NCBI RefSeq assembly: GCF_014596475.1
Contig: NZ_MECJ01000016.1
Location: 1-64,000 of the forward strand
DNA: 64,000 nucleotides
Direction: 5' to 3'
DNA from: Streptomyces sp. CBMA152
GTDB lineage: Bacteria > Actinomycetota > Actinomycetes > Streptomycetales > Streptomycetaceae
The notes under the pieces: model-generated
The model's input: only the letters and a program-made list of their open reading frames with translations
Database searches by the model: none
What the model was told of the DNA's origin: nothing
In this document: piece after piece, positions 1 through 8,261 of the stretch
How positions within the stretch are numbered: the stretch's first letter is position 1
How the letters are laid out: every line of letters starts with the position of its first letter
Translations under genes and position numbers: made by a program

Positions 1-191
1 GCGGCGCCTCCGGCGCACACGGCGGTGTGCAGTGCGCCCCAGCCCCGGTGGTCGCGCCACAGCGCGCGCTCGACGGCGGCCGCGGCGCGGCCGAACGCGG
101 CGACCGGATGCCCCCGGCGGGGATCGCCCAGGAGCAGGTCGCCGAGGAGCCCGGCGGTGGCGCCGTACGCGAAAGTGCGATCGGCACGCAT
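1..191 (-). CDS. cobD: Adenosylcobinamide-phosphate synthase CobD/CbiB, N-terminal part (runs off the left edge)
   Basis: Only the first 63 or so codons lie inside the window. The ATG at 191 gives a start reading MRADRTFAYGATAGLLGDLL, followed by GDPRRGHPVAAFGR and then a tryptophan/glycine-rich stretch (WRDHRGWG). This GDP..HPV..G pattern is typical of the N-terminus of CbiB/CobD membrane proteins, which join the aminopropanol arm to adenosylcobyric acid in cobalamin synthesis. The B12 riboswitch just upstream on the same strand supports the assignment and predicts repression by cobalamin. A TTG about seven codons upstream behind a GGAG is an alternative start. Confidence 0.88.
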   Translation of the reverse strand, partial: MRADRTFAYGATAGLLGDLLLGDPRRGHPVAAFGRAAAAVERALWRDHRGWGALHTAVCAGGA

Positions 192-299
192 GAGGTCAGC
201 CCGCCGCAACGCCGCGGAGAGCTCCGGTACTTCTGGGGGGTGCCGGCAACAGGCAGGCGCGCATGGCGGTATGTCCTCACTCAGGGTGTCCGCGCCCTG

Positions 300-430
300 G
301 TACGACGTCGACCGGCGGTGAGAGTTCCTGGCTCACGGGGGTTTATTCCCCGATGACAGTGGCGGGACCGCGCCGGATTCGCACCGGCTTCCTCTTCTGC
401 CGCCGTAAATGGCTCGGGCAGTCCACCACG
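300..430 (-). ncRNA. Cobalamin riboswitch upstream of cobD
   Basis: Read on the minus strand, the sequence contains GAGGAAGCCGGTGCGAATCC, then GGCGCGGTCCCGCCACTGT, then a B12-box-like AGCCAGGAACTCTCACCGCC (complement of 313-332). These are the conserved core and box elements of the AdoCbl riboswitch in the standard order. The aptamer sits about 110 bases upstream of the cobD start, so control of translation or of readthrough is expected. The outer boundaries are approximate. Confidence 0.9.
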
Positions 431-491
431 CCCAAGAACGCCCGTCAACTCGCTGCTGACCTGCGACGGGAGAGTGTGCCGAGGCACACAG

Positions 492-527
492 AGAACCGCC
501 CTCCGCAAGGATCCGGAGGGCGGTTCT
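492..527. terminator. Perfect hairpin terminator, 14-bp stem
   Basis: Positions 492-505 (AGAACCGCCCTCCG) pair perfectly with 514-527 across an 8-base loop. It lies 23 bases past the stop of the small membrane protein at 550-774, so it most likely ends the phosphate transporter operon. It also separates that operon from the riboswitch leader of cobD. There is no clear U-tract, which is normal in Streptomyces. Confidence 0.8.
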
Positions 528-549
528 GGAGACGCGTGGACAGTCGCTG

Positions 550-774
550 TTACTTGGCGACGATCAGGTTGATGCCGTAGGCGACGGCCGCCGCGCAGAG
601 CGCGAAGCAGGCGTACGCGGTGGTGCGGGCCAGGGCGACGTTGCCCTTGCCGGACGCGGCGGACTGCTGCTTGCTGAGGCCGACGATCCCGACGGTGAAC
701 AGGCCCACCAGGCCGACGGTGACGATGAGGCTGACACCGAAGACGGTGCCGAGAGCTGCCCAGTCGATGTGCAT
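550..774 (-). CDS. Small membrane protein downstream of the phosphate transporter
   Basis: A 74-residue protein with two predicted membrane helices: residues about 8-33 (rich in V, G, L) and about 50-70 (YACFALCAAAVAYGINLIV), joined by a short polar loop with KQQSAASGKG. It starts 29 bases after the pit stop and precedes a strong terminator, so the two genes probably form one PHO-regulated transcript. No enzymatic motif is visible. I infer a transporter-associated role from linkage only; the family was not recognised. Confidence 0.7.
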   Translation of the reverse strand: MHIDWAALGTVFGVSLIVTVGLVGLFTVGIVGLSKQQSAASGKGNVALARTTAYACFALCAAAVAYGINLIVAK

Positions 775-803
775 GACGATTCCTTAGAGGGTGCGCGGCC
801 GGG

Positions 804-2075
804 TCAGACGGCGGCCGGGCGGGCCGGGTCGGCGGGGGCCACCGGGGCCGGGGCCGGGATGGTGGCCGTCAGATCGGCGGCCACGGCGGCGACGGTCGGG
901 GGCGGGGTGACCGCGGCCATCGCGGTGGTGATGACACCCGCGGGCTCGGCCGGGGCCTCGATCGCGGTGTCGGCCGGGGCGTTGGTGACGTCGGTGTGGG
1001 AGACCGGCTCGCGGCGCGACAGCTTCCAGATGAAGCCGGAGCCCGCGACCAGCAGGATCGCCACCAGGGCGATGCCCCAGGTGCCCTGGCCGGTCAGGAA
1101 CTCGGCGCCGGCGCCGACGAGACCCGCGGCCGGCAGGGTCAGGCCCCACGCGACGAACATCCGGGTCGCGGTGGACCAGCGGACCACACCGCCCTTGCGG
1201 CCGAGACCGGCGCCCATGACGGAGCCGGAGCAGACCTGGGTGGTGGAGAGCGAGAAGCCGAGGTGCGAGGAGGCCAGGATGACGGTGGCGGCACCGGACT
1301 GGGCGGCGAAGCCCTGCGGCGGCGCGAGCTCGGTCAGGCCCTTGCCCATGGTGCGGATGATGCGCCAGCCGCCGAGGTAGGTGCCCATGGCGATGGCCAT
1401 GCCGGCCGAGACGATGACCCACATCGGGGGGTTGGCGCCCGGGTGCAGCACACCGCCGGTGACCAGGGCGAGCGTGATGATGCCCATGGTCTTCTGCGCG
1501 TCGTTGGTGCCGTGGGCGAGCGAGACGAGACCGGCGGAGGCGATCTGGCCCGCCCGGTAGCCCTTGGCGGTGGCCTTCTCGTCCGTGTTCCGGTTGATCC
1601 GGTACGTCAGCCGCGTGGCCAGCATCGAGGCGAGGCCCGCGACGATCGGGGCGGCGACGGCCGGGAGCAGCACCTTGGTGACGACGGTGGAGCCGTTGAC
1701 CGAGGACCAGCCGGCCGACATCACGGCCGCGCCGATCAGACCGCCGAACAGGGCGTGCGAGGAGCTGGACGGCAGGCCGAGCAGCCAGGTCACCAGGTTC
1801 CAGAGGATGGCGCCGACGAGCGCCGCGAAGATCACCTCGGTCCTGATGCCCTTTTCGTTGATGATCCCGCCGGAGATCGTCTTGGCGACCTCCACCGACA
1901 GGAACGCGCCGACCAGGTTGAGCGCCGCGGACATGGCCACGGCGGCTTTGGGCTTCAGGGCGCCGGTCGAGATGGTCGTGGCCATCGCGTTGGCGGTGTC
2001 ATGGAAACCGTTCGTGAAATCGAACACTAGAGCTGTCACGACCACAATGGCGAGCAGCAGCGTGATGTGTTCCAT
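804..2075 (-). CDS. pit: Low-affinity inorganic phosphate transporter, PiT family
   Basis: A 423-residue polytopic membrane protein with the two PiT signature repeats: NGFHDTANAM at residues 22-31 and HGTNDAQKTMG at 188-198, plus the serine-rich LPSSSSHAL at 101-109. PiT proteins import phosphate, usually as a metal-phosphate complex, driven by the proton or sodium gradient. The C-terminus carries an alanine/proline-rich cytoplasmic tail of about 60 residues. A PHO box lies upstream and no DUF47 accessory gene is adjacent. From memory, this fits the S. coelicolor pitH2 (SCO1845) arrangement rather than the copy paired with a DUF47 gene. Expression should rise under phosphate limitation through PhoP. 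Confidence 0.92.
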   Translation of the reverse strand: MEHITLLLAIVVVTALVFDFTNGFHDTANAMATTISTGALKPKAAVAMSAALNLVGAFLSVEVAKTISGGIINEKGIRTEVIFAALVGAILWNLVTWLLGLPSSSSHALFGGLIGAAVMSAGWSSVNGSTVVTKVLLPAVAAPIVAGLASMLATRLTYRINRNTDEKATAKGYRAGQIASAGLVSLAHGTNDAQKTMGIITLALVTGGVLHPGANPPMWVIVSAGMAIAMGTYLGGWRIIRTMGKGLTELAPPQGFAAQSGAATVILASSHLGFSLSTTQVCSGSVMGAGLGRKGGVVRWSTATRMFVAWGLTLPAAGLVGAGAEFLTGQGTWGIALVAILLVAGSGFIWKLSRREPVSHTDVTNAPADTAIEAPAEPAGVITTAMAAVTPPPTVAAVAADLTATIPAPAPVAPADPARPAAV

Positions 2076-2103
2076 TTACCCAGGCAATCGTTCGACGTCA
2101 GTG

Positions 2104-2144
2104 GCTGGACGAACGTAAGTAACCTGGATGAACGGAAGGTGAAC
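2104..2144 (-). promoter_or_regulatory. PHO box (PhoP-binding direct repeats) upstream of pit
   Basis: On the minus strand two adjacent 11-base units, GTTCACCTTCC (2144-2134) and GTTCATCCAGG (2133-2123), match the Streptomyces PHO-box direct-repeat unit. A third related unit, GTTCGTCCAGC (2114-2104), follows after an 8-base gap. The core lies about 50-70 bases upstream of the pit start, where PhoP activation is expected. It is also within the divergent interval shared with the aldolase gene. Confidence 0.85.
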
Positions 2145-2284
2145 TGGGTCGGGCTTCATGGTGTCTCTGACCGGTTTTTGCTGGGGGCAGGCCCTGACAA
2201 ACCCCGTGAACTGGCCAAACAGCCCATAGAAGAGATTCTGCTCACTCCCCGGCACGCCGTCCGGGAGCTGCGAGGATCGCGTTC

Positions 2285-2944
2285 ATGGGAGAGCCGAACC
2301 ACCGTGAACCGACCGCCGCCGCCTGGGCCGAACTGACCGCGACAGCGCGGCGGACAGCGGCGGAAGGGCTGGTCGTCGGCACCTCGGGCAATGTCTCCGT
2401 ACGGGTCGGGGACCTGGTCCTCGTCACCCCCACCGGGGTCCCCTACGACCGGCTCGGCCCCGACGACACCGTCGCCGTCGACCTCTCGGGCCGCCAGGTC
2501 ATCGGCACGCTGCGGCCGACCAGCGAGCTGCCGATGCACCTCGCCGTCTACCGCGCCACCGACGCCCGGGCCGTCGTGCACACCCATGCCGTGCACGCCA
2601 CCGCCGTCTCCACGCTGGTCACCGAGCTCCCGCCGGTCCACTACATGACTGCCACGCTCGGCGGCCCGGTCCGGGTCGCGCCCTACGCGCTGTACGGAAC
2701 CCAGGAACTGGCCGAGAACATGCTCGGCGCGCTTCAGGACCGCACCGGATGCCTCCTCCAGAACCACGGAACCATGACGTACGGAACGACCCTCTCCCAG
2801 GCGTACGACCGGACCGCGCAGCTGGAGTGGATGTGCCGGCTGTGGCTCGCCGCGTCCTCCGTGCCCGGCCGCAGCCCGTCCCTGCTCTCCGACGCCGACC
2901 TAGAGCGGGCGGCCGAGCAGTTCCGGGGGTACGGGCAGCGGTGA
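2285..2944 (+). CDS. Class II aldolase/adducin family protein (fuculose-phosphate aldolase type)
   Basis: A 219-residue protein of typical family length. It shows GTSGNVSVR near residues 32-40, the catalytic glutamate in the SELPMH motif (about Glu81), the zinc ligands in HTHAVH (His99, His101) and a third histidine in LLQNHGT (His161). The class uses zinc to cleave or form carbon bonds in phosphorylated sugars such as L-fuculose 1-phosphate. No sugar kinase or isomerase is adjacent, so the substrate cannot be named. It is divergent from the PHO-regulated pit gene, but its own control is not evident. Confidence 0.85.
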   Translation: MGEPNHREPTAAAWAELTATARRTAAEGLVVGTSGNVSVRVGDLVLVTPTGVPYDRLGPDDTVAVDLSGRQVIGTLRPTSELPMHLAVYRATDARAVVHTHAVHATAVSTLVTELPPVHYMTATLGGPVRVAPYALYGTQELAENMLGALQDRTGCLLQNHGTMTYGTTLSQAYDRTAQLEWMCRLWLAASSVPGRSPSLLSDADLERAAEQFRGYGQR

Positions 2945-3048
2945 CGGGCGAGGTGTGAGGGGCGCGTGGGACCGGACCGGGTCCGGGGCGTGCCCCGGTA
3001 GGCCCTCGCCCACTGGCCGTACGGCCAAGGGCTGCCGACACTGGAACG

Positions 3049-4176
3049 GTGCGCCCGGCTACAGCGACGGCAGCGGCCGTCACCACACTCATCGGCGTCG
3101 GCGCGGCCGCGGTGGCCGCCGGACGGTATGCGAGCGACGCGGCCCTCAAGGCGCCGCCCGGCCGCCCGCTGCCCAGCGACCCCGAGCTCACCGTGCACGC
3201 CACGGCACCCGGGCGGATCGCCCTGACCCGCTGCCTCGCCGCCCTGCGCCCCGGGGTGTACGGCATCGAGGGGTCCGGCATCCACGCGGTGGTCGGCGAG
3301 GTCGTCGACCACGCGCAGCACCCGGCGGACACCGTGGTGCGCCGCCTGGAGCGGGTCACCCGGGGCAGCCCGGAGCCGGGCGACCGGGTGCGGATGACCC
3401 CGCAGATCCACCGGGGCACCCCGGGCGAGGCCCTCGGGCTCGACCACAAGGACGTCGAGATCCCGTCCGAACTCGGCGCGCTGCCCGCCTGGCTGGTCGG
3501 CGGCGCCCGCAAGACCTGGGTGATCGCCGTGCACGGCCTGGGCACCACCCGCGAGCACACCCTGAACACCATGGAGTTCCTGCACCGCCAGAAACTCCCG
3601 GTGCTCTCCCTCGCCTACCGGGGCGACGAGGGCGCCCCCCGCTCCCCGGACGGCCTCGCCCACCTCGGCGACTCGGAGTGGCGCGACCTGGACGCCGCGA
3701 TCCGGTACGCCGTACGCAGCGGCGCCGAGCGCGTCATCCTGCACGGCTGGTCCACCGGCGCCACCATGGCGCTGCGTGCCGCCACCGACTCCGCGCTGCG
3801 CGACCGCGTCCGGGGCGTCGTGCTCGACTCGCCCGTCCTGGACTGGGAGAGCACCCTGCGCGCCCTCGCCGTCGCCAACGGCGCCCCGAGCGCCCTGCTC
3901 CCGCTCGCGGTCCGCGCCGCCCAGGGCCGCACCGGCCCGCACGGAAACCATCTGCGCGAAGCGGCCGACCCGCACGCCCTGCGCGTCCCGGCGCTGGTCT
4001 TCCACGGCCCCGACGACACCCTGGCGCCCTGGCAGCCGACCCGCGAACTGGCCGCCCGCAGACCGGAACTGGTGACCCTGCACACGGTCCAGCACGCCCC
4101 GCACGCCTCGATGTGGAACGCGAACCCCGCCCGGTACGAGGAGGCACTGCGGCGCTTCCTCACGCCACTGATGTGA
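3049..4176 (+). CDS. Alpha/beta hydrolase with N-terminal membrane anchor
   Basis: A 375-residue protein starting at GTG. Residues about 10-30 (alanine/valine-rich) form a signal anchor. The hydrolase domain covers about 150-375: an oxyanion loop VHGLGTT, the nucleophile elbow GWSTG with Ser235, the acid in GPDDTLAPW (Asp322/323) and the histidine near 349-352 (QHAPHASMW). The enzyme is expected at or outside the membrane; the substrate is unknown. The cap region before residue 150 is not recognised. Single transcription unit by context. Confidence 0.82.
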   Translation: MRPATATAAAVTTLIGVGAAAVAAGRYASDAALKAPPGRPLPSDPELTVHATAPGRIALTRCLAALRPGVYGIEGSGIHAVVGEVVDHAQHPADTVVRRLERVTRGSPEPGDRVRMTPQIHRGTPGEALGLDHKDVEIPSELGALPAWLVGGARKTWVIAVHGLGTTREHTLNTMEFLHRQKLPVLSLAYRGDEGAPRSPDGLAHLGDSEWRDLDAAIRYAVRSGAERVILHGWSTGATMALRAATDSALRDRVRGVVLDSPVLDWESTLRALAVANGAPSALLPLAVRAAQGRTGPHGNHLREAADPHALRVPALVFHGPDDTLAPWQPTRELAARRPELVTLHTVQHAPHASMWNANPARYEEALRRFLTPLM

Positions 4177-4246
4177 CGGACGGGACCGACGCCCCCGAAG
4201 CGGCGTCCGGGGCCGGGCACGGGCCGGGCCCGGAACCAAGGCATTG

Positions 4247-4362
4247 CATTCCGTTTGGGCTTTCCGGCTGTCAGCGGACTGTGCTTTCCCGGGGGACAAC
4301 CCCCGGACCCCCGGCCCGTCGGTATCCGGGCTTACCCCATTCCGTTTGGGCTTTCCGGCTGT
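4247..4362. repeat. Direct repeat pair of 25 bp upstream of the 4382 gene
   Basis: The 25-base sequence at 4247-4271, containing TTTGGGCTTTCCGGCTGT, is repeated exactly at 4338-4362, a period of 91 bases. After each copy the sequence continues with a similar AGCGG. Between them lies a GGGGGACAACCCCC hairpin-like stretch. The second copy ends just before the chosen start codon. A duplicated regulatory site or a recombination scar are both possible. Confidence 0.75.
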
Positions 4363-4381
4363 GAGCGGGAAGACTGCACCT

Positions 4382-5812
4382 GTGACGTCCCGGAAGCCTG
4401 AAGAGAAGTTGCCGCGCGACTCCAGACTGCGGCTTGTCCGCGCCCCGTATTCGAAGGAAGCCCGCCCCCTGGCCACCGCCCGCCGGGCCGTGACGGACCG
4501 GCGCGCCCGTCCGGGCTCCCGGCCGCCGGAGGGCACCCCGGCCGCCGCCGAACTGGCCCGCCAGGCCCGAGCGGTCCTCGCCGACGCCGTACGGGTCGCC
4601 CGCTGGGCCGACGCCGAGCGCGCCCGGGGCAACGCCCCGCGCCCCGCGCCGACGGGCACCCTGTCCGCCCCGGCCGCCGAACAGGCCGCCGCCGCACTGC
4701 GGTTGACGCCCGCGCAGGTGCGGGCCGGCTGGGACCGGGCCCGGCTCGCCGGACTCGTCGAGCTGCACGGCGGCACCGCACGCCCCGGCTGGCGGCTGCG
4801 CGCCTGGGACCGCGACGACGCCGCCGTGCTGCGCGGCTGGGTCGCCCTCTTCGACGCCTGGTCGATCGTCCACCCCGCCCCGGCCGCCATCGCGCCCGCC
4901 GCCGTGGCCGAGGTCGTCGAAGCCGTCCCCCAAGTGCTCTCCCTCCTCCAGCTGTCGGCCGGTCCCGTCCTCGTACCGGCCCTGCTCGATCTGCTCGGCC
5001 AGCGCGTCGCGGAACTGCGCGACGAGCGCTGCGAAGTGCCGCACGGTGCCGAGGCGGACGGCGCCGGGGGCGAGGGGCCCGCCGCCCTCGCCTTCCTCTC
5101 CCTCCTGCTCGACTGGGTCCTGGCCGGGCTCGCCGCCGTCGGCGCGCTCACCCTCGGCGAGGGCCAGGCCACCCTCACCCCGCTCGGCAGTTGGGCGGTG
5201 TGGGTCAAGCTGGAGCAGATCTGCGTCGCCGCGCAGAGCCCCGCGGGCAACATCGAGCAGTCCGCCGAGGACATGCTGCGCGGCTGCGCCCGGCTCACCC
5301 CCGGCCCGGCCCGCGCCGAGTACCGCGCCTGGCTCGCGGCCCGGCCCGTCGGCAGCGCCGTCACCGAACTCCTCGACGCCGCCCGCGGCGAGGACGCCCT
5401 GGTGCGCGGCCTCGCCTTCGAGGCGCTGCGCGTGGTCGGCGCCCCGGCCGAGCCCGAGGTGCGCGCGGCCACCGACGAGATCTTCCTGCGTCCGTACGCC
5501 CTGCTCTGGCTCGCCGAACACGAGGGGAGCGACCCCGAGGACGCCACCGCCGTCCTCACCCGCGAGGAGTCCACCTGGCTCTGGGTGGACACCGCCGCGG
5601 CCGTCGCGGACCACGGCGAGGTCGAGTTGATGGTGCGTCACCTCGACTCGGCCGTGCAGGGCACCGTGCCCGCCCTGCTCGACGAGGTCCGGGTCGTCGG
5701 CCACCCCCGCACGGTCCAGGTCCTGGTCGCGCTCGCCGCCGCCCACCCGGACCCGGCCCTCGCCAAGGCCGTGCGCCGTGCGGCGTTCCAGGTCCACACC
5801 GGCGGGGTGTGA
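4382..5812 (+). CDS. Conserved-looking hypothetical protein, 476 aa
   Basis: The GTG at 4382 follows a GGAAG ribosome site by nine bases; the frame is open further upstream, but that part covers a direct repeat and lacks a ribosome site. The protein is alanine/leucine-rich, soluble and mostly helical. A stretch around residues 95-140 (LTPAQVRAGWDRARLAGLVEL) resembles a winged-helix or degenerate helix-turn-helix segment. A central leucine/valine-rich helical segment follows, and the C-terminal third has HEAT-like helical character. I did not recognise a family. There are no membrane segments, metal motifs or nucleotide-binding loops. Possibly a regulator or scaffold, but that is a guess. Confidence 0.7.
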   Translation: MTSRKPEEKLPRDSRLRLVRAPYSKEARPLATARRAVTDRRARPGSRPPEGTPAAAELARQARAVLADAVRVARWADAERARGNAPRPAPTGTLSAPAAEQAAAALRLTPAQVRAGWDRARLAGLVELHGGTARPGWRLRAWDRDDAAVLRGWVALFDAWSIVHPAPAAIAPAAVAEVVEAVPQVLSLLQLSAGPVLVPALLDLLGQRVAELRDERCEVPHGAEADGAGGEGPAALAFLSLLLDWVLAGLAAVGALTLGEGQATLTPLGSWAVWVKLEQICVAAQSPAGNIEQSAEDMLRGCARLTPGPARAEYRAWLAARPVGSAVTELLDAARGEDALVRGLAFEALRVVGAPAEPEVRAATDEIFLRPYALLWLAEHEGSDPEDATAVLTREESTWLWVDTAAAVADHGEVELMVRHLDSAVQGTVPALLDEVRVVGHPRTVQVLVALAAAHPDPALAKAVRRAAFQVHTGGV

Positions 5813-5838
5813 CCCGGGACGCCGGGGGCGTCAGCCGG

Positions 5839-6228
5839 TCAGCCGCTCGCGCCGGGGGCGTACGTACCGAAGCTCCACACGTTGCCCTCGGCGTCGCGCG
5901 CCATGTAGTCGCGCGATCCGTAGTCCTGGTCGGTGGGCTCCATCAGGATCTCCACGCCGTGCTCCACGGCCCGCTTGTGGTGGGCGTCCACATCGTCCAC
6001 CGCCACGTACACCCCCGCCGGACCTGCGTCCCGCATGGTCTCGTCGAAGAGGCCGCCGCGTCCCTTCGAACCCACCATCACCACGCCGGTCCCGCTGGCC
6101 AGTTCGGCGTGGAACACCGTGCCGTCCTCGCCCTCGTACACACTCACCTCGCTGAACCCGAACGCGTCCTTGAGCAGGCTGATCGCGGCCTTCGCGTCCG
6201 CGTACAGAATCGTCGGATACACACTCAT
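5839..6228 (-). CDS. VOC (glyoxalase/bleomycin-resistance) superfamily protein, PhnB-like
   Basis: A 129-residue single-domain protein starting MSVYPTILYADAKAAISLL, with FGF at the end of the first helix, a central GVYVAVDDVDAHHKRA segment and a C-terminal DPEGN-like DAEGNVWSFGTY. These are the marks of the betaalphabetabetabeta VOC fold seen in PhnB-type proteins. The metal-ligand pattern is incomplete and the substrate cannot be inferred. The family includes resistance proteins and isomerases. It is transcribed away from the next metallopeptidase gene in the same direction, with a 137-base gap. Confidence 0.82.
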   Translation of the reverse strand: MSVYPTILYADAKAAISLLKDAFGFSEVSVYEGEDGTVFHAELASGTGVVMVGSKGRGGLFDETMRDAGPAGVYVAVDDVDAHHKRAVEHGVEILMEPTDQDYGSRDYMARDAEGNVWSFGTYAPGASG

Positions 6229-6365
6229 CCCGAAACTCCCTTTCCGAGTCCTCGGACCCGTCCCCGGGCCCGCGTCATGCCGCCGATGTGATCTGGATCT
6301 CAGTCTGGCACCGGGCACTGACAACGGCCGGTCCGGCGGTGCGCGGGCGGTGCGGGGTCGGGCTC

Positions 6366-7259
6366 TCAGCGCGCGAAGGTGTCGCAGCGGCCCATGTCGC
6401 CGGTGCGGAAGCCCGTGGCGAACCACTGCTGGCGCTGCTGGGCCGAGCCGTGCGTCCAGGACTCGGGGGTGACCCGGCCCTGGAACCTCTCCTGGATCCG
6501 GTCGTCGCCGACGGCGGCCGCCGCGTTCAGGCCGTCCTGGATGTCCTGGTCGGTGAGCTTGGTCAGCAGCGGCCGGCCGGTCCGCTTGTCGGGGGTCGTG
6601 GTCGCGTGGTGCGCCCACACGCCCGCGTAGCAGTCGGCCTGGAGCTCGACCTTCACGGCGTTGCTGCCCGCGCCCTGACGCCCGTCCTGTGCCCGGCCGA
6701 GCGTGCCCATCAGGTTCTGGATGTGGTGCCCGTACTCGTGCGCCACGACGTACGCCTGGGCGAACGGCCCGCCGGTGGAGCCGAACTTGGTGCGCAGTTC
6801 GTCGAAGAAGCCGAGGTCCAGATAGACCTTCCGGTCGCCCGGGCAGTAGAACGGCCCGACCGCCGAGGTCGCCGCGCCGCACGCGGTGGAGACCCGGCCG
6901 GTGAAGAACACCGTCAGGGCGGTCGTGTAACTGCCGCCCCGGCGCGGGAACTCCTGACGCCAGTAGTCCTGCACGCTGTTGACGACGGCGAGGATCCGGC
7001 AGTCCTCCTTGGTGTTGGCGTCGCGGCCCTTGAGGCAGCTCTGTTGCACCTGCCCCTGCGCGGACACCGAGGTCGCCGGTGCGGAGTCGCCGGAGGAGAG
7101 CCCCAGTTGCTCGGGTCCGACACCGAACAGCAGCCCCAGGACCAGCGCGATGATTCCGACGATCCCGCCGCCGACAGTGGCCCTGCCGCCCGGGATACGG
7201 CTGCCTCGCTCGTCCTTGACCTCGGACGTGTCCAGATCGGCGTCGTCGTCGAACTGCAC
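6366..7259 (-). CDS. Neutral zinc metallopeptidase (YpfJ/KPN_02809 family)
   Basis: A 297-residue protein starting at GTG (MQFDDDADLD). A charged N-terminus precedes a glycine-rich transmembrane helix at about residues 30-47 (GGGIVGIIALVLGLLFGV), so the catalytic domain is exported and membrane-anchored. The zinc motif HEYGHH is at 174-179, followed by IQNLMG and later QADCYAGVWA, which supplies further active-site residues. Four or more cysteines could form disulfides outside the cell. The peptide substrate of this family is not known. It is divergent from the exported protein at 7381. Confidence 0.88.
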   Translation of the reverse strand: MQFDDDADLDTSEVKDERGSRIPGGRATVGGGIVGIIALVLGLLFGVGPEQLGLSSGDSAPATSVSAQGQVQQSCLKGRDANTKEDCRILAVVNSVQDYWRQEFPRRGGSYTTALTVFFTGRVSTACGAATSAVGPFYCPGDRKVYLDLGFFDELRTKFGSTGGPFAQAYVVAHEYGHHIQNLMGTLGRAQDGRQGAGSNAVKVELQADCYAGVWAHHATTTPDKRTGRPLLTKLTDQDIQDGLNAAAAVGDDRIQERFQGRVTPESWTHGSAQQRQQWFATGFRTGDMGRCDTFAR

Positions 7260-7380
7260 GGGCGCACCACCCTCTGTTCAGCGAATGTCACTCTGTGTGC
7301 TGCCGAGTATGGCATCGACTATCAAACAGTTCATTGCGTTACGCCCTTTTTGTTGTGGTGGCCGATACGCTCGGCGCCTC

Positions 7381-8076
7381 ATGGACCGGAACCGTCTCGC
7401 GCTGGCCGCTGTCGCCGCCGTCCTGGCCCTGCCGCTGGTCACCGCCGCACACCACGCCCGGCCCGCCCCCTACGGCGACCGCCTCACCGCGGCGCCCGCA
7501 GCCCCGGCCCGGTCGGCGGTGCGCGTACGGGGCGCGGCCGTCGAGGCGTACGACCCCAGGAGCGGGGCGCGCGGCTGGACGTACCGCCGTGAGGGGCGGC
7601 GCCCGCTCGCCGTGCGCACCGCGCCCGGGCACGCCTTCGCGCTGTGGAGCGACGGGATGGTCACCGACACCGCGCGCGTGCTCTCGGTCGACGCGGTCCG
7701 CTGGCACCGGGCGGTGCCGGGCCTGGCGGACTGGCTCGAAGGCCGGCCCGGGCGGGCGTCGGGGGTGCTCCAGGAGCTCGGCCCGGCCGCCCGGGCCGGC
7801 GCCATGCTCGCCGTCGTCACCCCCGAGCGCATCACCGCCTACCGCGCCGCCGACGGGGATCTGCGCTGGACGCTGCCCGCGCGGCGCTCCTGCGCCTTCG
7901 ATCCCGGCCGCGTCGCGCGCGTGGACGGTGTCCTGCTCGTCGCCCAGCCCTGCCGCGACCGGGACGTCTGGAGCCAGGAGCTGGTGGCGGTGGACTCGCT
8001 CGGGCGGATCACCCCGGGCCGTACCCCGCTCGGAAACGACCTCCCCGCGCGCGTGGACGCTGCCACGCGCGCGTGA
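7381..8076 (+). CDS. Exported protein with PQQ-like beta-propeller repeats
   Basis: A 231-residue protein from an ATG at 7381. Residues 1-23 (MDRNRLALAAVAAVLALPLV) form a signal peptide or anchor. The rest contains repeats of the form VEAYDPRSGARGWTYRREGRRP and ITAYRAADGDLRWTLPARR, the blade motif of PQQ-type quinoprotein or BamB-like propellers. Only two or three blades are evident, so it is short for a full propeller. A cysteine pair (CAF...QPCRD) may form a disulfide. No dehydrogenase residues are seen, so a binding or structural role is more likely than catalysis. Confidence 0.7.
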   Translation: MDRNRLALAAVAAVLALPLVTAAHHARPAPYGDRLTAAPAAPARSAVRVRGAAVEAYDPRSGARGWTYRREGRRPLAVRTAPGHAFALWSDGMVTDTARVLSVDAVRWHRAVPGLADWLEGRPGRASGVLQELGPAARAGAMLAVVTPERITAYRAADGDLRWTLPARRSCAFDPGRVARVDGVLLVAQPCRDRDVWSQELVAVDSLGRITPGRTPLGNDLPARVDAATRA

Positions 8077-8163
8077 GGCGGGCCGGGAGCCCCTCTCCCG
8101 GGACCCGGACCGGACGGACCGGCGTTCGTATCACCGCACGTAAAAGCAGTTGCACACCCCCGC

Positions 8164-8199
8164 TAGAATTGGCCCATGGCAATTCTCCTCGCGCATTAG
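8164..8199 (+). promoter_or_regulatory. Putative leaderless promoter, 7-codon micro-ORF and palindrome ahead of the ABC-F gene
   Basis: A TAGAAT hexamer at 8164-8169 is followed after six bases by an ATG at 8176 that opens a seven-codon frame, MAILLAH, ending at TAG 8197-8199. This spacing would place the transcript start at or next to the ATG, i.e. a leaderless micro-ORF. The same stretch is an inverted repeat, AGAATTG (8165-8171) and CAATTCT (8180-8186). The ABC-F start lies 62 bases further on. No good -35 is visible. Confidence 0.5.
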
Positions 8200-8261
8200 A
8201 CGGCGGCGACGCTCCGCGACCCCCGTCCACCCCGCCGTCCCACCCGCCCTGGAGTATTTCC

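Noticed and set aside
996..2030. Long open frame on the plus strand opposite the phosphate transporter
   Set aside because: It is antisense to a gene with clear PiT motifs and has arginine/glycine/alanine-only composition typical of high-GC shadow frames.
4244..4381. Upstream extension of the hypothetical gene
   Set aside because: The extension covers the direct repeat and lacks a ribosome site; the GTG at 4382 has one.
2734..5592. Very long open frame on the minus strand spanning several genes
   Set aside because: Its translation is a serine/arginine/alanine run without domains and covers plus-strand genes with catalytic motifs; it is a composition artefact.
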